NCBI GenBank assembly: GCA_017445755.1
Contig: JAFSSE010000009.1
Coordinates: forward strand, 1 to 34,402
DNA: 34,402 bases
From: Bacteroidales bacterium
GTDB lineage: Bacteria; Bacteroidota; Bacteroidia; Bacteroidales; UBA932
Direction of reading: 5' to 3'
The translations under genes and the position numbers were made by a program. Shown here one piece after another: positions 6,784 to 14,744 of the stretch (the stretch's first letter is position 1; each line of letters starts with the position of its first letter). The notes under the pieces were generated by a model, which worked only from the letters and a program-made list of their open reading frames with translations, was not told the DNA's origin and searched no databases.

Positions 6784-8166
6784 TCAGTCTATCTGCTGCT
6801 GTTTCCTCTTCCAGTTGAGAATCGGAAGGAGGAAGGCGACGACGGCCGAGCCAATCCAGAAGAAACTGACGTAGGTGAAATCATGGACACCGTCCACAAT
6901 GTGGGAATCGAGGAGGAGGCCGGTGATGATGTTCTGGAGGCCGGCGGCTGCATAGGAGGCCATGCCGACGATTCCGAGGGCGGCTCCGGTCGCCTGGCGG
7001 GGAACGAGGTCAATCGCCATGAGTCCGCCGAGGAAACTGATAAGGACGCCGATTGCGACCCCGAAGAGCACCATCGCGAGGATTGCAACCCACTTCTGGG
7101 GTCCGCCGAAGAGGAAGAGCACGAGGGCAATCGCCTCAAGGACACCGGCGACGAAGGCCGGATACTTGCGGTCACCCTTGAAGACTGCGTCGGAAAGCCA
7201 GCCGGAGAAGACCGTTCCGAGGACGCCGAAAATCGGGTTGATCCCGACGATTGCACCCGCCTCGGTAAGGGAGTAGCCGCGGGCTTCCTGGAGGAAGATG
7301 ATGCCCCATTCGTTGATGGCATAGCGGCTCATATACATGAAGGCGCTGGCAATGGCGAGGATCCAGACTCCGGGATTGCGGACGACGGCTTTCTGGAGAC
7401 GGCGGGTTTCGGCCCTCTTCTCACTTGCGGGAACAGCGGCGGGCTGCGGCTCGCCGGCGAGGGTCTCAATGGACGGAAGTCCCTTGCTCTCAGTGCTGTT
7501 ATGGAGGAAGAGCAGGATTATCACGATGCCGAGCACTCCGGCCAGGGCGGCTCCGAAGAAGCCCCATTTCCAGCCGAGGGCGGCCACGATTGCGCTGACG
7601 AATACGAAGGAAAGGCCTTCACCGATATTGTGGGAGGAGCTGAAGAAGCCGTAGAAAGTTCCGCGGATGCGGAGCGGGAACCAGCGGGAGAGGGAGATGA
7701 TTGCCGGCGGGGCACCCATGGACTGGGCCCATCCGTTGATTGCCCAGCAGACCGCGAAGGCGCCGAAAAGGGCCGTATTGGCCATGTTCCCGTTCATTGC
7801 GCTGACCCCGAGGATACCCATCGTGAAGTTCATCGCGACGGAAAGGACGAGGCCGGCCGCCATGAAGCGCTTGATGTTGGCGCTGTCGGCGAGGAAGCCG
7901 TTTACGAGCTTTCCGATGGCGTAAGCCCAGTAGAGGCAGGCGCCGATGATACCGAGCTGGGTGGCATTCAGAAGCCCTGCATCAATGAGGGGCTGCTTCA
8001 TTACGCCCATCGACAGGCGGCATACATAATAGAGGGCATATCCGAATGTCGCAGCAAGGAAGGTCTGGATACGCAGCCGCTTATAGGTCTTGTCCACCTT
8101 ATCCGCAGGTACCGGTTCAACGTTCGGAACACCCATCCGGAAGAAATCTAAAAACTTGTTTGCCAT
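6784..8166 (-). CDS. MFS transporter, organophosphate:phosphate antiporter type (UhpC/GlpT-like), copy 2
   Basis: A 460-residue paralogue of the next gene, with the same layout: an N-terminal cytoplasmic segment, YYVCRLSMGVMKQPLIDAG, NGWAQSMGAPPAIISLSRWF, and IDLVPRQATGAALGIVG near the end. About 12 membrane segments are visible, with a charged central loop (SEKRAETRRLQ) between the two halves. It is the first gene of the - strand operon, with a good -7 box 35 nt before the ATG and a divergent secreted hydrolase gene on the other side. Family knowledge suggests uptake of a phosphorylated sugar or polyol in exchange for phosphate. The substrate is not shown by the sequence. Divergence between the two copies suggests different substrates, or a transporter and sensor pair. 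Confidence 0.85.
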   Translation of the reverse strand: MANKFLDFFRMGVPNVEPVPADKVDKTYKRLRIQTFLAATFGYALYYVCRLSMGVMKQPLIDAGLLNATQLGIIGACLYWAYAIGKLVNGFLADSANIKRFMAAGLVLSVAMNFTMGILGVSAMNGNMANTALFGAFAVCWAINGWAQSMGAPPAIISLSRWFPLRIRGTFYGFFSSSHNIGEGLSFVFVSAIVAALGWKWGFFGAALAGVLGIVIILLFLHNSTESKGLPSIETLAGEPQPAAVPASEKRAETRRLQKAVVRNPGVWILAIASAFMYMSRYAINEWGIIFLQEARGYSLTEAGAIVGINPIFGVLGTVFSGWLSDAVFKGDRKYPAFVAGVLEAIALVLFLFGGPQKWVAILAMVLFGVAIGVLISFLGGLMAIDLVPRQATGAALGIVGMASYAAAGLQNIITGLLLDSHIVDGVHDFTYVSFFWIGSAVVAFLLPILNWKRKQQQID

Positions 8167-8200
8167 AAAGGAGAATCAGGTTAATTCACGTTAATTGAGA

Positions 8201-8208
8201 CAAAGTTA
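8201..8208 (-). promoter_or_regulatory. -7 box TAACTTTG for the transporter-glyA-trmH operon
   Basis: The - strand reads TAACTTTG, a full TAnnTTTG match, giving a leader of about 30 nt before the ATG at 8166. Twenty nt upstream lies TTAC, a poor -33 element. No Shine-Dalgarno sequence precedes the start, as is common in Bacteroidota. Confidence 0.55.
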
Positions 8209-8229
8209 AATAATTTCCCGGAAAATTTG

Positions 8230-8237
8230 TAACTTTC
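8230..8237 (+). promoter_or_regulatory. possible -7 box TAACTTTC for the SGNH gene
   Basis: TAACTTTC differs from TAnnTTTG only in the last base and lies 22 nt before the ATG at 8260. No -33 element is apparent. It is the only reasonable + strand candidate in the 93-bp divergent gap. Confidence 0.35.
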
Positions 8238-8259
8238 GGAACTCAAAGCCCACTAAAAC

Positions 8260-10419
8260 ATGAAAAGAGCCATTTTTGCCCTCGCGGCAGCCCTGCTGCT
8301 CCTTGCAGCCCCTTCGGAGGCACAGACCCCGAAGAATGCAAAATTTACTTACACGGAGGCCTCTGACCTTACCCTGGTCGGTAAGCTTTTCACGGATACT
8401 CCGGTCCCCTATCACCGGGTTGACACCGTGATTTACAAGGGATTCACCAAGGGGGAAAACCTCCAGGTAAGAGAATCCTCCGGCATTTCCGTCGCATTCA
8501 GGACCAACTCTTCGGCCATCCGGATAAAGACGGTCTACGGAGAGATGCAGTTCCCGACCAACACGAGCGGAATCGCGGCAAGGGGATATGACCTATATAT
8601 TAAAAAAGCGGGGAAATGGGTTTTCGCCAACGCCCAGGTACGGAGCGAAGGCAAGGAAGCGGAAACCCTCAGCCTTATTTCCGACATGGACGGCAGCATG
8701 AAGGACTGCCTCCTCTACCTCCCGCTTTACAGCGAGGTCAAGTCAGTGAAAATCGGAGTTGTCGAAGGGTCTGTGATCGAAGCCCTTCCCAATCCTTTCC
8801 AGTACCGGGTCGGCATCTTCGGATCCAGCTACACCCATGGATCCAGCACCTCCCGCGCCGGCATGACCTATCCCGCCCAATTCTCCCGCAACACGGGAAT
8901 CCAGCTCCTGAGTCTCGGCTGCAGCGGAAACTCGAAACTCCAGCCCTATTTCGCCAAGGCCCTTGCCGCGGCTGATGTGGATGCCTATATCTTCGACTCC
9001 TTCTCGAACCCGACCCCGGAGCAGATTCAGGAGCGCCTCTTCCCCTTCATTGAGACAATCCAGGCCTCCCATCCCGACATCCCCCTTATTTTCCAGAAGA
9101 CTATCTACAGGGAAAACCGGAACTTCAATACGGCTTCCGACGATAAGGAAGCCGCAAAGATGCAGATGGCCGACAGTCTCATGAAGATTGCCGTGAAAAA
9201 ATACAAGAATGTCTATTACATCTACCCGAACGCCACATCCGATGACCATAACACCAGCGTCGACGGAGTCCACCCTACGAACTACGGTTACACCCTCTGG
9301 GCAAAGTCCATCGAAAAGCCGGTTCTCGAAATTCTCTCCAAATACGGCATCGACCCCGCCGGAGGGAAGAGCTACAAATATACCGAAGCGTCTGACCTCA
9401 CCCTTGTCGGAAAACTCTTCCCGGATACTCCGAACCCCTACCACCGCGTTGACATTAAACGTTTCGGCGGCTGGAACAAGACCCAGAATTTCCAGGTCCG
9501 CTGCTCTTCCGGTATCATTGTCGCCTTCCGGACGAACTCCCCGTCCATCTCCCTCAAGACCGTTTACGGAGAGCTATACAGCGGAGTGACCACCAACATG
9601 CTCGCCCACCGCGGCTTCGACCTCTATATCAAGGCGGTCGAAAAGAACGGAAAATTCACCCCTTCCCACGACGGGAAATGGTACTATGCCGGTTCTAAGT
9701 GCCCCGGCTACGGCAAGGAAAAAGAGCCCCTGACGCTGATTGGCGGGCTTGACGGCAGCATGAAAGAATGCCTCCTGTACCTCCCGCTTTACAGCGAAAT
9801 CATGGATCTTAAGATCGGAGTCGAGGCGGGAAGCACCCTCGAAGCAATTGAGAATCCGTTCCGCCACCGCGTCGGAATCTACGGCTCCAGCTACACCCAC
9901 GGAGTCAGCTGCGGAAGGGCCGGCATGACCTATCCCGCCCAGTTCAGCCGTGCAACCGGGATCCAGCTCCTGAGTCTCGGAATGAGCGGACAGTGCAAGA
10001 TGCAGCCCTATGCCCTTGCAGCCCTGAAGGAAGCCGACGTGGACGCCTTTATCTTCGACACCTTCTCGAATCCTTCGCTCCAGGAAATCAATGAGCGCCT
10101 CATCCCCTTCATCGAAGGCCTGAGGGCCGCCCATCCCGGCAAACCGCTGATTTTCCAGAGGACAATCTATCGCGAGAGCCGCAATTTCGACACCCGCTCC
10201 GAAAAGGCGGAACAGGACAGGATCGACCTTGTAGACAAGCTGATGGCAGATGCGGTCAAGAAGTATCCTGACGTCTATTATATCAAGACAAACGCCACGG
10301 AGCCGAACCACGAGACCTCAATCGACGGAACCCATCCCTCGGACTATGGTTACGGAGTCTGGGAGAAGTCTATCGAGAAACAGGTGGTGAAGATTCTGAA
10401 GAAATACGGAATCAAATAG
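8260..10419 (+). CDS. secreted protein with two complete SGNH-hydrolase repeats
   Basis: The protein has 719 residues. A signal peptide (MKR, hydrophobic core, cleavage likely after SEA at residue 21) is followed by two copies of one ~345-residue unit, beginning at about residues 29 and 371, each opening with YTEASDLTLVGKLF. Each unit has an N-terminal beta-rich part and an SGNH hydrolase part. Both catalytic sets look intact: GSSYTHG with Ser190 and Ser544, block II glycine in SLG(C/M)SG, FSNP, and DGxHP with Asp335/His338 and Asp689/His692. SGNH enzymes of this kind deacylate polysaccharides or lipids, and periplasmic glycan deacetylation is plausible. The gene is transcribed away from the transporter operon and its end overlaps ispH by 8 nt, tail to tail. 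No SusC/SusD or glycosidase genes are nearby. Confidence 0.85.
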   Translation: MKRAIFALAAALLLLAAPSEAQTPKNAKFTYTEASDLTLVGKLFTDTPVPYHRVDTVIYKGFTKGENLQVRESSGISVAFRTNSSAIRIKTVYGEMQFPTNTSGIAARGYDLYIKKAGKWVFANAQVRSEGKEAETLSLISDMDGSMKDCLLYLPLYSEVKSVKIGVVEGSVIEALPNPFQYRVGIFGSSYTHGSSTSRAGMTYPAQFSRNTGIQLLSLGCSGNSKLQPYFAKALAAADVDAYIFDSFSNPTPEQIQERLFPFIETIQASHPDIPLIFQKTIYRENRNFNTASDDKEAAKMQMADSLMKIAVKKYKNVYYIYPNATSDDHNTSVDGVHPTNYGYTLWAKSIEKPVLEILSKYGIDPAGGKSYKYTEASDLTLVGKLFPDTPNPYHRVDIKRFGGWNKTQNFQVRCSSGIIVAFRTNSPSISLKTVYGELYSGVTTNMLAHRGFDLYIKAVEKNGKFTPSHDGKWYYAGSKCPGYGKEKEPLTLIGGLDGSMKECLLYLPLYSEIMDLKIGVEAGSTLEAIENPFRHRVGIYGSSYTHGVSCGRAGMTYPAQFSRATGIQLLSLGMSGQCKMQPYALAALKEADVDAFIFDTFSNPSLQEINERLIPFIEGLRAAHPGKPLIFQRTIYRESRNFDTRSEKAEQDRIDLVDKLMADAVKKYPDVYYIKTNATEPNHETSIDGTHPSDYGYGVWEKSIEKQVVKILKKYGIK

Positions 10420-11290
10420 AGCGGAGCCGCTCTGCAACCTCCTCCAGAAGCCATTTCGGAGTGGAGGTCGCACCGCAGACGCCTACGGAACATCCCTCGG
10501 GGACCCAGGACGGATTGATGCCGGACGGGTCCCCGATGTGGTATGAGCGGGGATTAACCGAACGGCAGAGCTCGAAAAGGACCTTCCCGTTAGAGCTGGA
10601 ACTGCCGGATACAAAAATGATTACATCATGAGCCGCGGCGAATTCCGCCAGCTGGCGGTGGCGGGATGCCACCTGGGAACAGATGGTTTCATGGACGGTC
10701 ACCTCCGAGGATGAAAACTCCGTCAGACGGGCGCAGATGGCCCTGTAACCGTCGGGGCTCTTGGTTGTCTGGGAAAAAACCTCAAGGGGTACGCCCGGGG
10801 AAATGAGCCCCCTGCCGATATACTCTTCCAGCATCTCCATATTCTCGACGACAAGGGCATTCCCGCCGGTCTGACCGAGGAGGCCGAGGACCTCCGCATG
10901 GCCGGGCTTTCCGAAGAGAATCACCTGTCCCCCTTCATCCCGGACCCGCTCCCAGGCCTCCCGGATGCTTCTCTGGAGCCGGAGGACGACGGGGCAGGTG
11001 CAGTCGATGACCTTGAGCCCGAGCTCGCGGGCGAGGGCATAGGTCTCAGGGGGTTCGCCATGGGCCCGGATAAGAAGGGTCGAGCCGGCGGGGAGGGAGT
11101 CCAAATCGTCCTTCCCCACTGTCTGGAGCCCTTTTCCGCCGAGCCGTGCGAGTTCGGCTTCATTGTGGACTATGGCCCCGAGGGAGTAGAGTACACCGGA
11201 AAGGCCGAGGAACTCCTCGGCCTTTCCGATAGCCCGGATAACGCCCCCGCAAAAGCCGGAGCCGCTGTCAATCTCTACTGATCTTGTCAT
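10412..11290 (-). CDS. ispH: 4-hydroxy-3-methylbut-2-enyl diphosphate reductase
   Basis: A 292-residue LytB/IspH protein, the last step of the MEP isoprenoid pathway, making IPP and DMAPP in the cytoplasm. The three cysteines for the iron-sulfur cluster are C14 (GFCGGV), C99 (DCTCPVV) and C204 (ETICSQV). The substrate-binding GHAE motif, with the catalytic Glu at 133, is present, as are VHN, RAHGEPPET, FSQTTKS and GATSTPKW. Differences from the E. coli motifs (for example SGSSSSNG, GATSTPKW) are what I expect in Bacteroidota. The start overlaps the cmk stop as ATGA, and the end overlaps the convergent SGNH gene by 8 nt. MiaA, which uses DMAPP, is also in this window. Confidence 0.95.
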   Translation of the reverse strand: MTRSVEIDSGSGFCGGVIRAIGKAEEFLGLSGVLYSLGAIVHNEAELARLGGKGLQTVGKDDLDSLPAGSTLLIRAHGEPPETYALARELGLKVIDCTCPVVLRLQRSIREAWERVRDEGGQVILFGKPGHAEVLGLLGQTGGNALVVENMEMLEEYIGRGLISPGVPLEVFSQTTKSPDGYRAICARLTEFSSSEVTVHETICSQVASRHRQLAEFAAAHDVIIFVSGSSSSNGKVLFELCRSVNPRSYHIGDPSGINPSWVPEGCSVGVCGATSTPKWLLEEVAERLRSI

Positions 11291-11985
11291 GAATAGATGC
11301 CGAAGCGTCCCTGAATCAGTCCCGTAATCCAGACCAGCTCCTCGTGGAGGGTCATATCGGTATTGTCCATGACATAGGCGTCGGCCGCTTGGGTCAGAGG
11401 GGAGGTTTCCCGATGGGAATCAATGTAATCCCGCTCCAGAAGGTTCTTTTTCACCTCTTCGAAATCGGGGTTTTCGCCCTTTGCGACCATCTCGTCGTAG
11501 CGGCGCCGGGCCCTGACGTCGGTGTCGGCCGTCATGAAAACCTTGATTTCCGCGTTCGGGAAAACCGTGGTCCCGATATCCCGGCCGTCCATGATGACCC
11601 GTCCGCCCTCGCTGAAGGAGTGGAGCCGGTCGTCCACATAGTTGCGGACAAAGGGAATGGCCGAGACGGGGCTTACATGGGAGGAGACTCCGAGGGTCCT
11701 GATTTCACCCTCGATGCAGCGGTCGGAAAGATAGAGCTTCGTTCCCTCCTCGTCGTGGACGAAATGGAGATCCAGGGTATTGATCACGGCCTTCAGGGCC
11801 GCTTCGTCAATCTTCCCTTCGGCATCTATCATCCCGTTTTCCAGGGCATACAGGGTCACTCCACGGTACATGGCCCCGGAGTCCAGATACAGGAATGAGA
11901 ACGCCTTCGCGACCATTTTCGCGAAGGTGCTCTTTCCGGTGGACGAATAGCCGTCGACGGCTATGACAACGTCAGGAACCTGCAT
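11287..11985 (-). CDS. cmk: cytidylate kinase
   Basis: A 232-residue P-loop kinase that phosphorylates CMP and dCMP with ATP. The P-loop is at residues 12-20 (GYSSTGKST). LYLDSGAMYRGVTLYAL is the family's CMP-binding segment, and GRVIMDGRDIGTTVFPNAE, RARRRYDEM and RDYIDSHRETSPL (lid and base recognition) are all present. Length fits the family. It starts 4 nt after the efp stop and overlaps ispH by 4 nt (ATGA), so efp-cmk-ispH is a tight operon with translational coupling between the last two genes. Confidence 0.96.
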   Translation of the reverse strand: MQVPDVVIAVDGYSSTGKSTFAKMVAKAFSFLYLDSGAMYRGVTLYALENGMIDAEGKIDEAALKAVINTLDLHFVHDEEGTKLYLSDRCIEGEIRTLGVSSHVSPVSAIPFVRNYVDDRLHSFSEGGRVIMDGRDIGTTVFPNAEIKVFMTADTDVRARRRYDEMVAKGENPDFEEVKKNLLERDYIDSHRETSPLTQAADAYVMDNTDMTLHEELVWITGLIQGRFGIYS

Positions 11986-11989
11986 GGGA

Positions 11990-12556
11990 CTAGACGCGCT
12001 GGCCGTAAGAACGGTCGGTGGTGTTGACAGTGATGACGTCGCCCGTGTTGATGAAGAGCGGGACCATTATCTTGGCACCGGTCTCGAGGGTGACTTCCTT
12101 GAGGGCCGAGGTGGAGGCGGTATTACCCTTTACGGCCGGCTCGGAATAGGTAACCTCGAGGGTCACGTAGGTCGGGAGCTCGCAGGTAAGGCACCTTTCT
12201 TCCGGCTCAGTCACGAACATCATTTCGACATGCTGTCCTTCCTTCATGAGGTCGCTGTTTTCGACGACATCCTTCGGGAGGGAAATCTGCTCGTAGGTCT
12301 CTTCATGCATGAAGTAGAACCCGTCCTCATCCCCATAAAGGAACTGGTAGGGACGGCGCTCGACGGTAATGGTGTCAATCTTGACGCCGGCGGTAAAGGT
12401 ATTCTCGAGGATACGGCCGTTTTCGAGGTTACGAAGTTTCGCCTTCACGAAAGCGGGGCCTTTGCCGGGTTTGACATGCTGGAACCATACGATCATGCAC
12501 GGTTTGCCGTTGTAATTGAGATAAAGTCCGTTCTTGAAATCAGCTGTTGTTGCCAT
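11990..12556 (-). CDS. efp: elongation factor P
   Basis: A 188-residue, three-domain EF-P that binds ribosomes stalled on proline runs and promotes peptide-bond formation. The loop carrying the modified residue reads KPGKGPAF with Lys32 at the tip, matching the lysine that E. coli beta-lysylates; no modification gene is in this window. The KOW-like domain I, the two OB domains and the C-terminal TGDVITVNTTDRSYGQRV (usual end: IxVxTxxxxYxxR) are present. It is the first gene of efp-cmk-ispH, with a -7 box in the 67-bp gap after the peptidase gene. Confidence 0.97.
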   Translation of the reverse strand: MATTADFKNGLYLNYNGKPCMIVWFQHVKPGKGPAFVKAKLRNLENGRILENTFTAGVKIDTITVERRPYQFLYGDEDGFYFMHEETYEQISLPKDVVENSDLMKEGQHVEMMFVTEPEERCLTCELPTYVTLEVTYSEPAVKGNTASTSALKEVTLETGAKIMVPLFINTGDVITVNTTDRSYGQRV

Positions 12557-12588
12557 ATGATGTATTCTTTTTTTGGATATTTAACATG

Positions 12589-12596
12589 CAAAAATA
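12589..12596 (-). promoter_or_regulatory. -7 box TATTTTTG for efp-cmk-ispH
   Basis: The - strand reads TATTTTTG, a full TAnnTTTG match, 33 nt before the efp ATG. The -33 region is not clear. The box lies in the AT-rich 67-bp gap between the M16 gene and efp. Confidence 0.5.
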
Positions 12597-12623
12597 ATGA
12601 TTTTTCTGACAATTGCCATATAG

Positions 12624-13853
12624 CTAGAGGTAAATCAGCTGCGAAAGGCGGGAAGGGGCGAAGAGACGCTCCGCCATGGAGCGGATGTCTTCGGCTGAAA
12701 CAGCTTCGATTTCGCGTATAGTCTCCTCCCGGGAAGCGATCCGCCCGAACGACAGCAGCCCCTTCCCCATCGACAGGCAGCGCGCTTCGCCGAGTTCGGA
12801 GGCAATAGCCATCTGGCCCAGGAACTGCCTTTTGGCCGCCTTCAGTTTCCTTTCCGAAAGCGGTTTTTCCGCTACCGAGTCAAGGATTCTCCGGCTCGAG
12901 CGAAGACATTTCTCAAGGTTTACGCGGTCGCAGCCGAAGGCGATGGCGACAACTCCCGTATCGGCGTACTGGGTATAGCTGCAATCGACCCCATATACCC
13001 ATCCGTTCTTCTCCCTGAGGGTGTTCCCGAGCAGGGAATTCGAAGCCGGGCCGCCGAGGATATTGGCAAGGAGGGCTGCGGTGATCCGCTCTTTCCCGTC
13101 ATAGAGGGATGGTCCGGTGGAGCCAAGAACGGCGTTGACCTCATGGTTATGCTTGTCGATGGTCTTTTCGAAGAAAATACCCTCAGGGCGGGACAGGACA
13201 GGACGGATGGTGTCCGGGAGCGCCTGGCCGTCGAAATAGCGTCCGACAAGGGCGAGGACCGCTTTTTCCATCTTTTCTTCCTCCAGGGGGGAAACTACGG
13301 TAAGGACCATTCTCCGGGCAAGAAACTTTTCCGCGACAAAGCGCCGGAGCTCCTGAGGAGTTATTTTCCGGACAGAGGAAAGGGTTCCCAGAATCGGCCG
13401 TCCAAGGGGGTGTTTCCCGAAAAGGAGGTCTTCGAAACGGTCGAACACGTCGTCCGCCGGGCTGTCCTTTGAAGAGATGATCTCGTCCAGGACGACACCC
13501 CGTTCGGTTTCGATTTCCTCATCGGGGAATGTCGGGGAGGACGCGAGTTCCAGAAGGAGGCCAATCGCCTTCGGGAGGTCCTCCTTCAGTACGGTTGCAT
13601 GGAGGACAATCTCCTCCTTTGTAGTATAGGCGTTTAGGTCGCCGCCAAGGGAATCCAGGCGGCTGTTGATCTTTGCCGCGGACTTTTCCTTCGTACCCCG
13701 GAAAAGGGTGTGTTCGGTAAAATGGGCTATCCCGCCATGGAATCCCTCTTCGTCCCTCGTCCCGCAGCGGATGCTGAGGGCGCAGTATCCCGCTTCCGAT
13801 CCGGCCTTCCGAAGCGCATAGGAAAGCCCGCATGGAGTTGTTCCCAGAATCAT
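12624..13853 (-). CDS. M16-family zinc peptidase (processing-peptidase type)
   Basis: A 409-residue protein with two M16 halves. The inverted zinc motif HxxEH is H44-F-T-E47-H48 (GIAHFTEHTLFRGT), and the third zinc ligand is E124 in ETERGVVLDEI, at the usual spacing. This copy should therefore be catalytically competent. The second half contains the GxxSxL-like ASNSLLGNTLREKNGWVYGV segment of these enzymes. No signal peptide is seen, so it is probably cytoplasmic. M16 enzymes of this length cleave short or unfolded peptides and usually act as dimers. Its ATG overlaps the stop of the upstream secreted protein gene by one base (TAATG), so the two are translationally coupled. Confidence 0.92.
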   Translation of the reverse strand: MILGTTPCGLSYALRKAGSEAGYCALSIRCGTRDEEGFHGGIAHFTEHTLFRGTKEKSAAKINSRLDSLGGDLNAYTTKEEIVLHATVLKEDLPKAIGLLLELASSPTFPDEEIETERGVVLDEIISSKDSPADDVFDRFEDLLFGKHPLGRPILGTLSSVRKITPQELRRFVAEKFLARRMVLTVVSPLEEEKMEKAVLALVGRYFDGQALPDTIRPVLSRPEGIFFEKTIDKHNHEVNAVLGSTGPSLYDGKERITAALLANILGGPASNSLLGNTLREKNGWVYGVDCSYTQYADTGVVAIAFGCDRVNLEKCLRSSRRILDSVAEKPLSERKLKAAKRQFLGQMAIASELGEARCLSMGKGLLSFGRIASREETIREIEAVSAEDIRSMAERLFAPSRLSQLIYL

Positions 13854-14662
13854 TATCTTGCTACAGAAAGGGACTTTAGGTCAGAATTCCGGAAGCCCGG
13901 GGCCTCTCCCTCCTTAAGTTTGTGTTTCTTATAGTAATACAGCCGGTCTGTGGCAGCGTCAATCAGCATCTTGTAGCAGATGTCCCCCGCCTTGGGGAAG
14001 GCCGGGGCGACCACGTAGCTGACAAGGGTGTTGTAGCTCCCTTCGAGATAAAGCCGGTTCGCCTCCTCCTCGCTCCTGACGAACATGTCCGCGTCCATGT
14101 ACCGCTTTATCGCGGCCCCGTCTGCGGAAAGGTCGTCTTCACAGAAGCAGATCCGCTTCCTGCGGCCGTCTTTCCGGTAATTGGAATTGTAAATTGTAAA
14201 ACCGGTGTAACTGTCCTTCTCGCTTTCCATGGCCCTCAGGATATAATCCTGCGTAATCTCCAGAAAGGCGGAAAGGAAGATTGTCTCGCGTCCCATGGCT
14301 ATCCCTCCGGGCCCGATTGGAATTGCTGAAACCTCCTCAGAACCAAGACCTTCTGTCGAGCCCCCCTTTACGACTGTCAGGTAGCTTACGTCCGAGGATG
14401 CGACAAGGAGAAAGTAATAGTTCGCCGATTTTTTCAGGGTCTCGAATTCGCTGAGTGAGCAGAATTCGAAGGGAGATATCCTCCAGTGTTCGAGCACCTC
14501 CTGCTTGAGGGCTCCGTCCATTATGTCGTTCCCGGTCATCACGACCTTTGTCACTTTTGTGGTGAAGTCGGATATCCGGTATCGCTTGGTCGTAATGCGC
14601 CCCTGTCCGGCTGCGACCAGGGTCACGACGGACAGCAGGAGGGCTATGACGGTTCTTTTCAT
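13853..14662 (-). CDS. conserved secreted protein of unknown function, coupled to M16 peptidase
   Basis: The protein has 269 residues with a typical signal peptide (MKR, hydrophobic stretch, VAAGQG), so it is exported. Segments such as ISDFTTKVTKVVMTGNDIMD, HWRISPFEFCSL, CFCEDDLS, NTLVSYVVAP and CYKMLIDAATDRLYYYKKHK look like a protein family I associate only with Bacteroidota and for which I know no function. No catalytic motif stands out. The gene ends inside the M16 start codon (TAATG), and a full TAnnTTTG box lies 17-24 nt before its ATG. The operon link suggests a role with the peptidase, but the two are predicted to sit in different compartments. Confidence 0.75.
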   Translation of the reverse strand: MKRTVIALLLSVVTLVAAGQGRITTKRYRISDFTTKVTKVVMTGNDIMDGALKQEVLEHWRISPFEFCSLSEFETLKKSANYYFLLVASSDVSYLTVVKGGSTEGLGSEEVSAIPIGPGGIAMGRETIFLSAFLEITQDYILRAMESEKDSYTGFTIYNSNYRKDGRRKRICFCEDDLSADGAAIKRYMDADMFVRSEEEANRLYLEGSYNTLVSYVVAPAFPKAGDICYKMLIDAATDRLYYYKKHKLKEGEAPGFRNSDLKSLSVAR

Positions 14663-14678
14663 TTTGTCGAATTTCTTG

Positions 14679-14686
14679 CAAAGTTA
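14679..14686 (-). promoter_or_regulatory. -7 box TAACTTTG for the secreted protein-M16 operon
   Basis: The - strand reads TAACTTTG, a full TAnnTTTG match, 16 nt before the ATG at 14662. The predicted leader is only about 10-12 nt. No clear -33 element is seen. It lies back to back with the dnaX promoter. Confidence 0.55.
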
Positions 14687-14730
14687 CGCAAAAAACCGGA
14701 GGAAAAGTGGGGATTCCGGAGGTAAATTCA

Positions 14731-14738
14731 TATCTTTG
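14731..14738 (+). promoter_or_regulatory. -7 box TATCTTTG for dnaX-lptB-response regulator
   Basis: TATCTTTG is a full TAnnTTTG match and ends only 6 nt before the dnaX ATG at 14745. The predicted start of transcription falls at or within a few bases of the start codon, so the mRNA may be leaderless. No -33 TTG is visible at the right spacing. Confidence 0.55.
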
Positions 14739-14744
14739 TACGTT

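Noticed and set aside
6781-8151. 456-codon + strand frame opposite the second MFS gene
   Set aside because: It covers the transporter gene almost exactly in antisense, is extremely acidic, and has no promoter or family feature.
10418-10433. Six-pair hairpin at the SGNH/ispH junction as a terminator
   Set aside because: AGAGCG/CGCTCT is short and has no T-run on either strand, and it lies within the ispH coding end.
14505-14744. Longer dnaX start
   Set aside because: The added 80 residues are antisense to the secreted protein gene and upstream of the -7 box. The family N-terminus begins at 14745.
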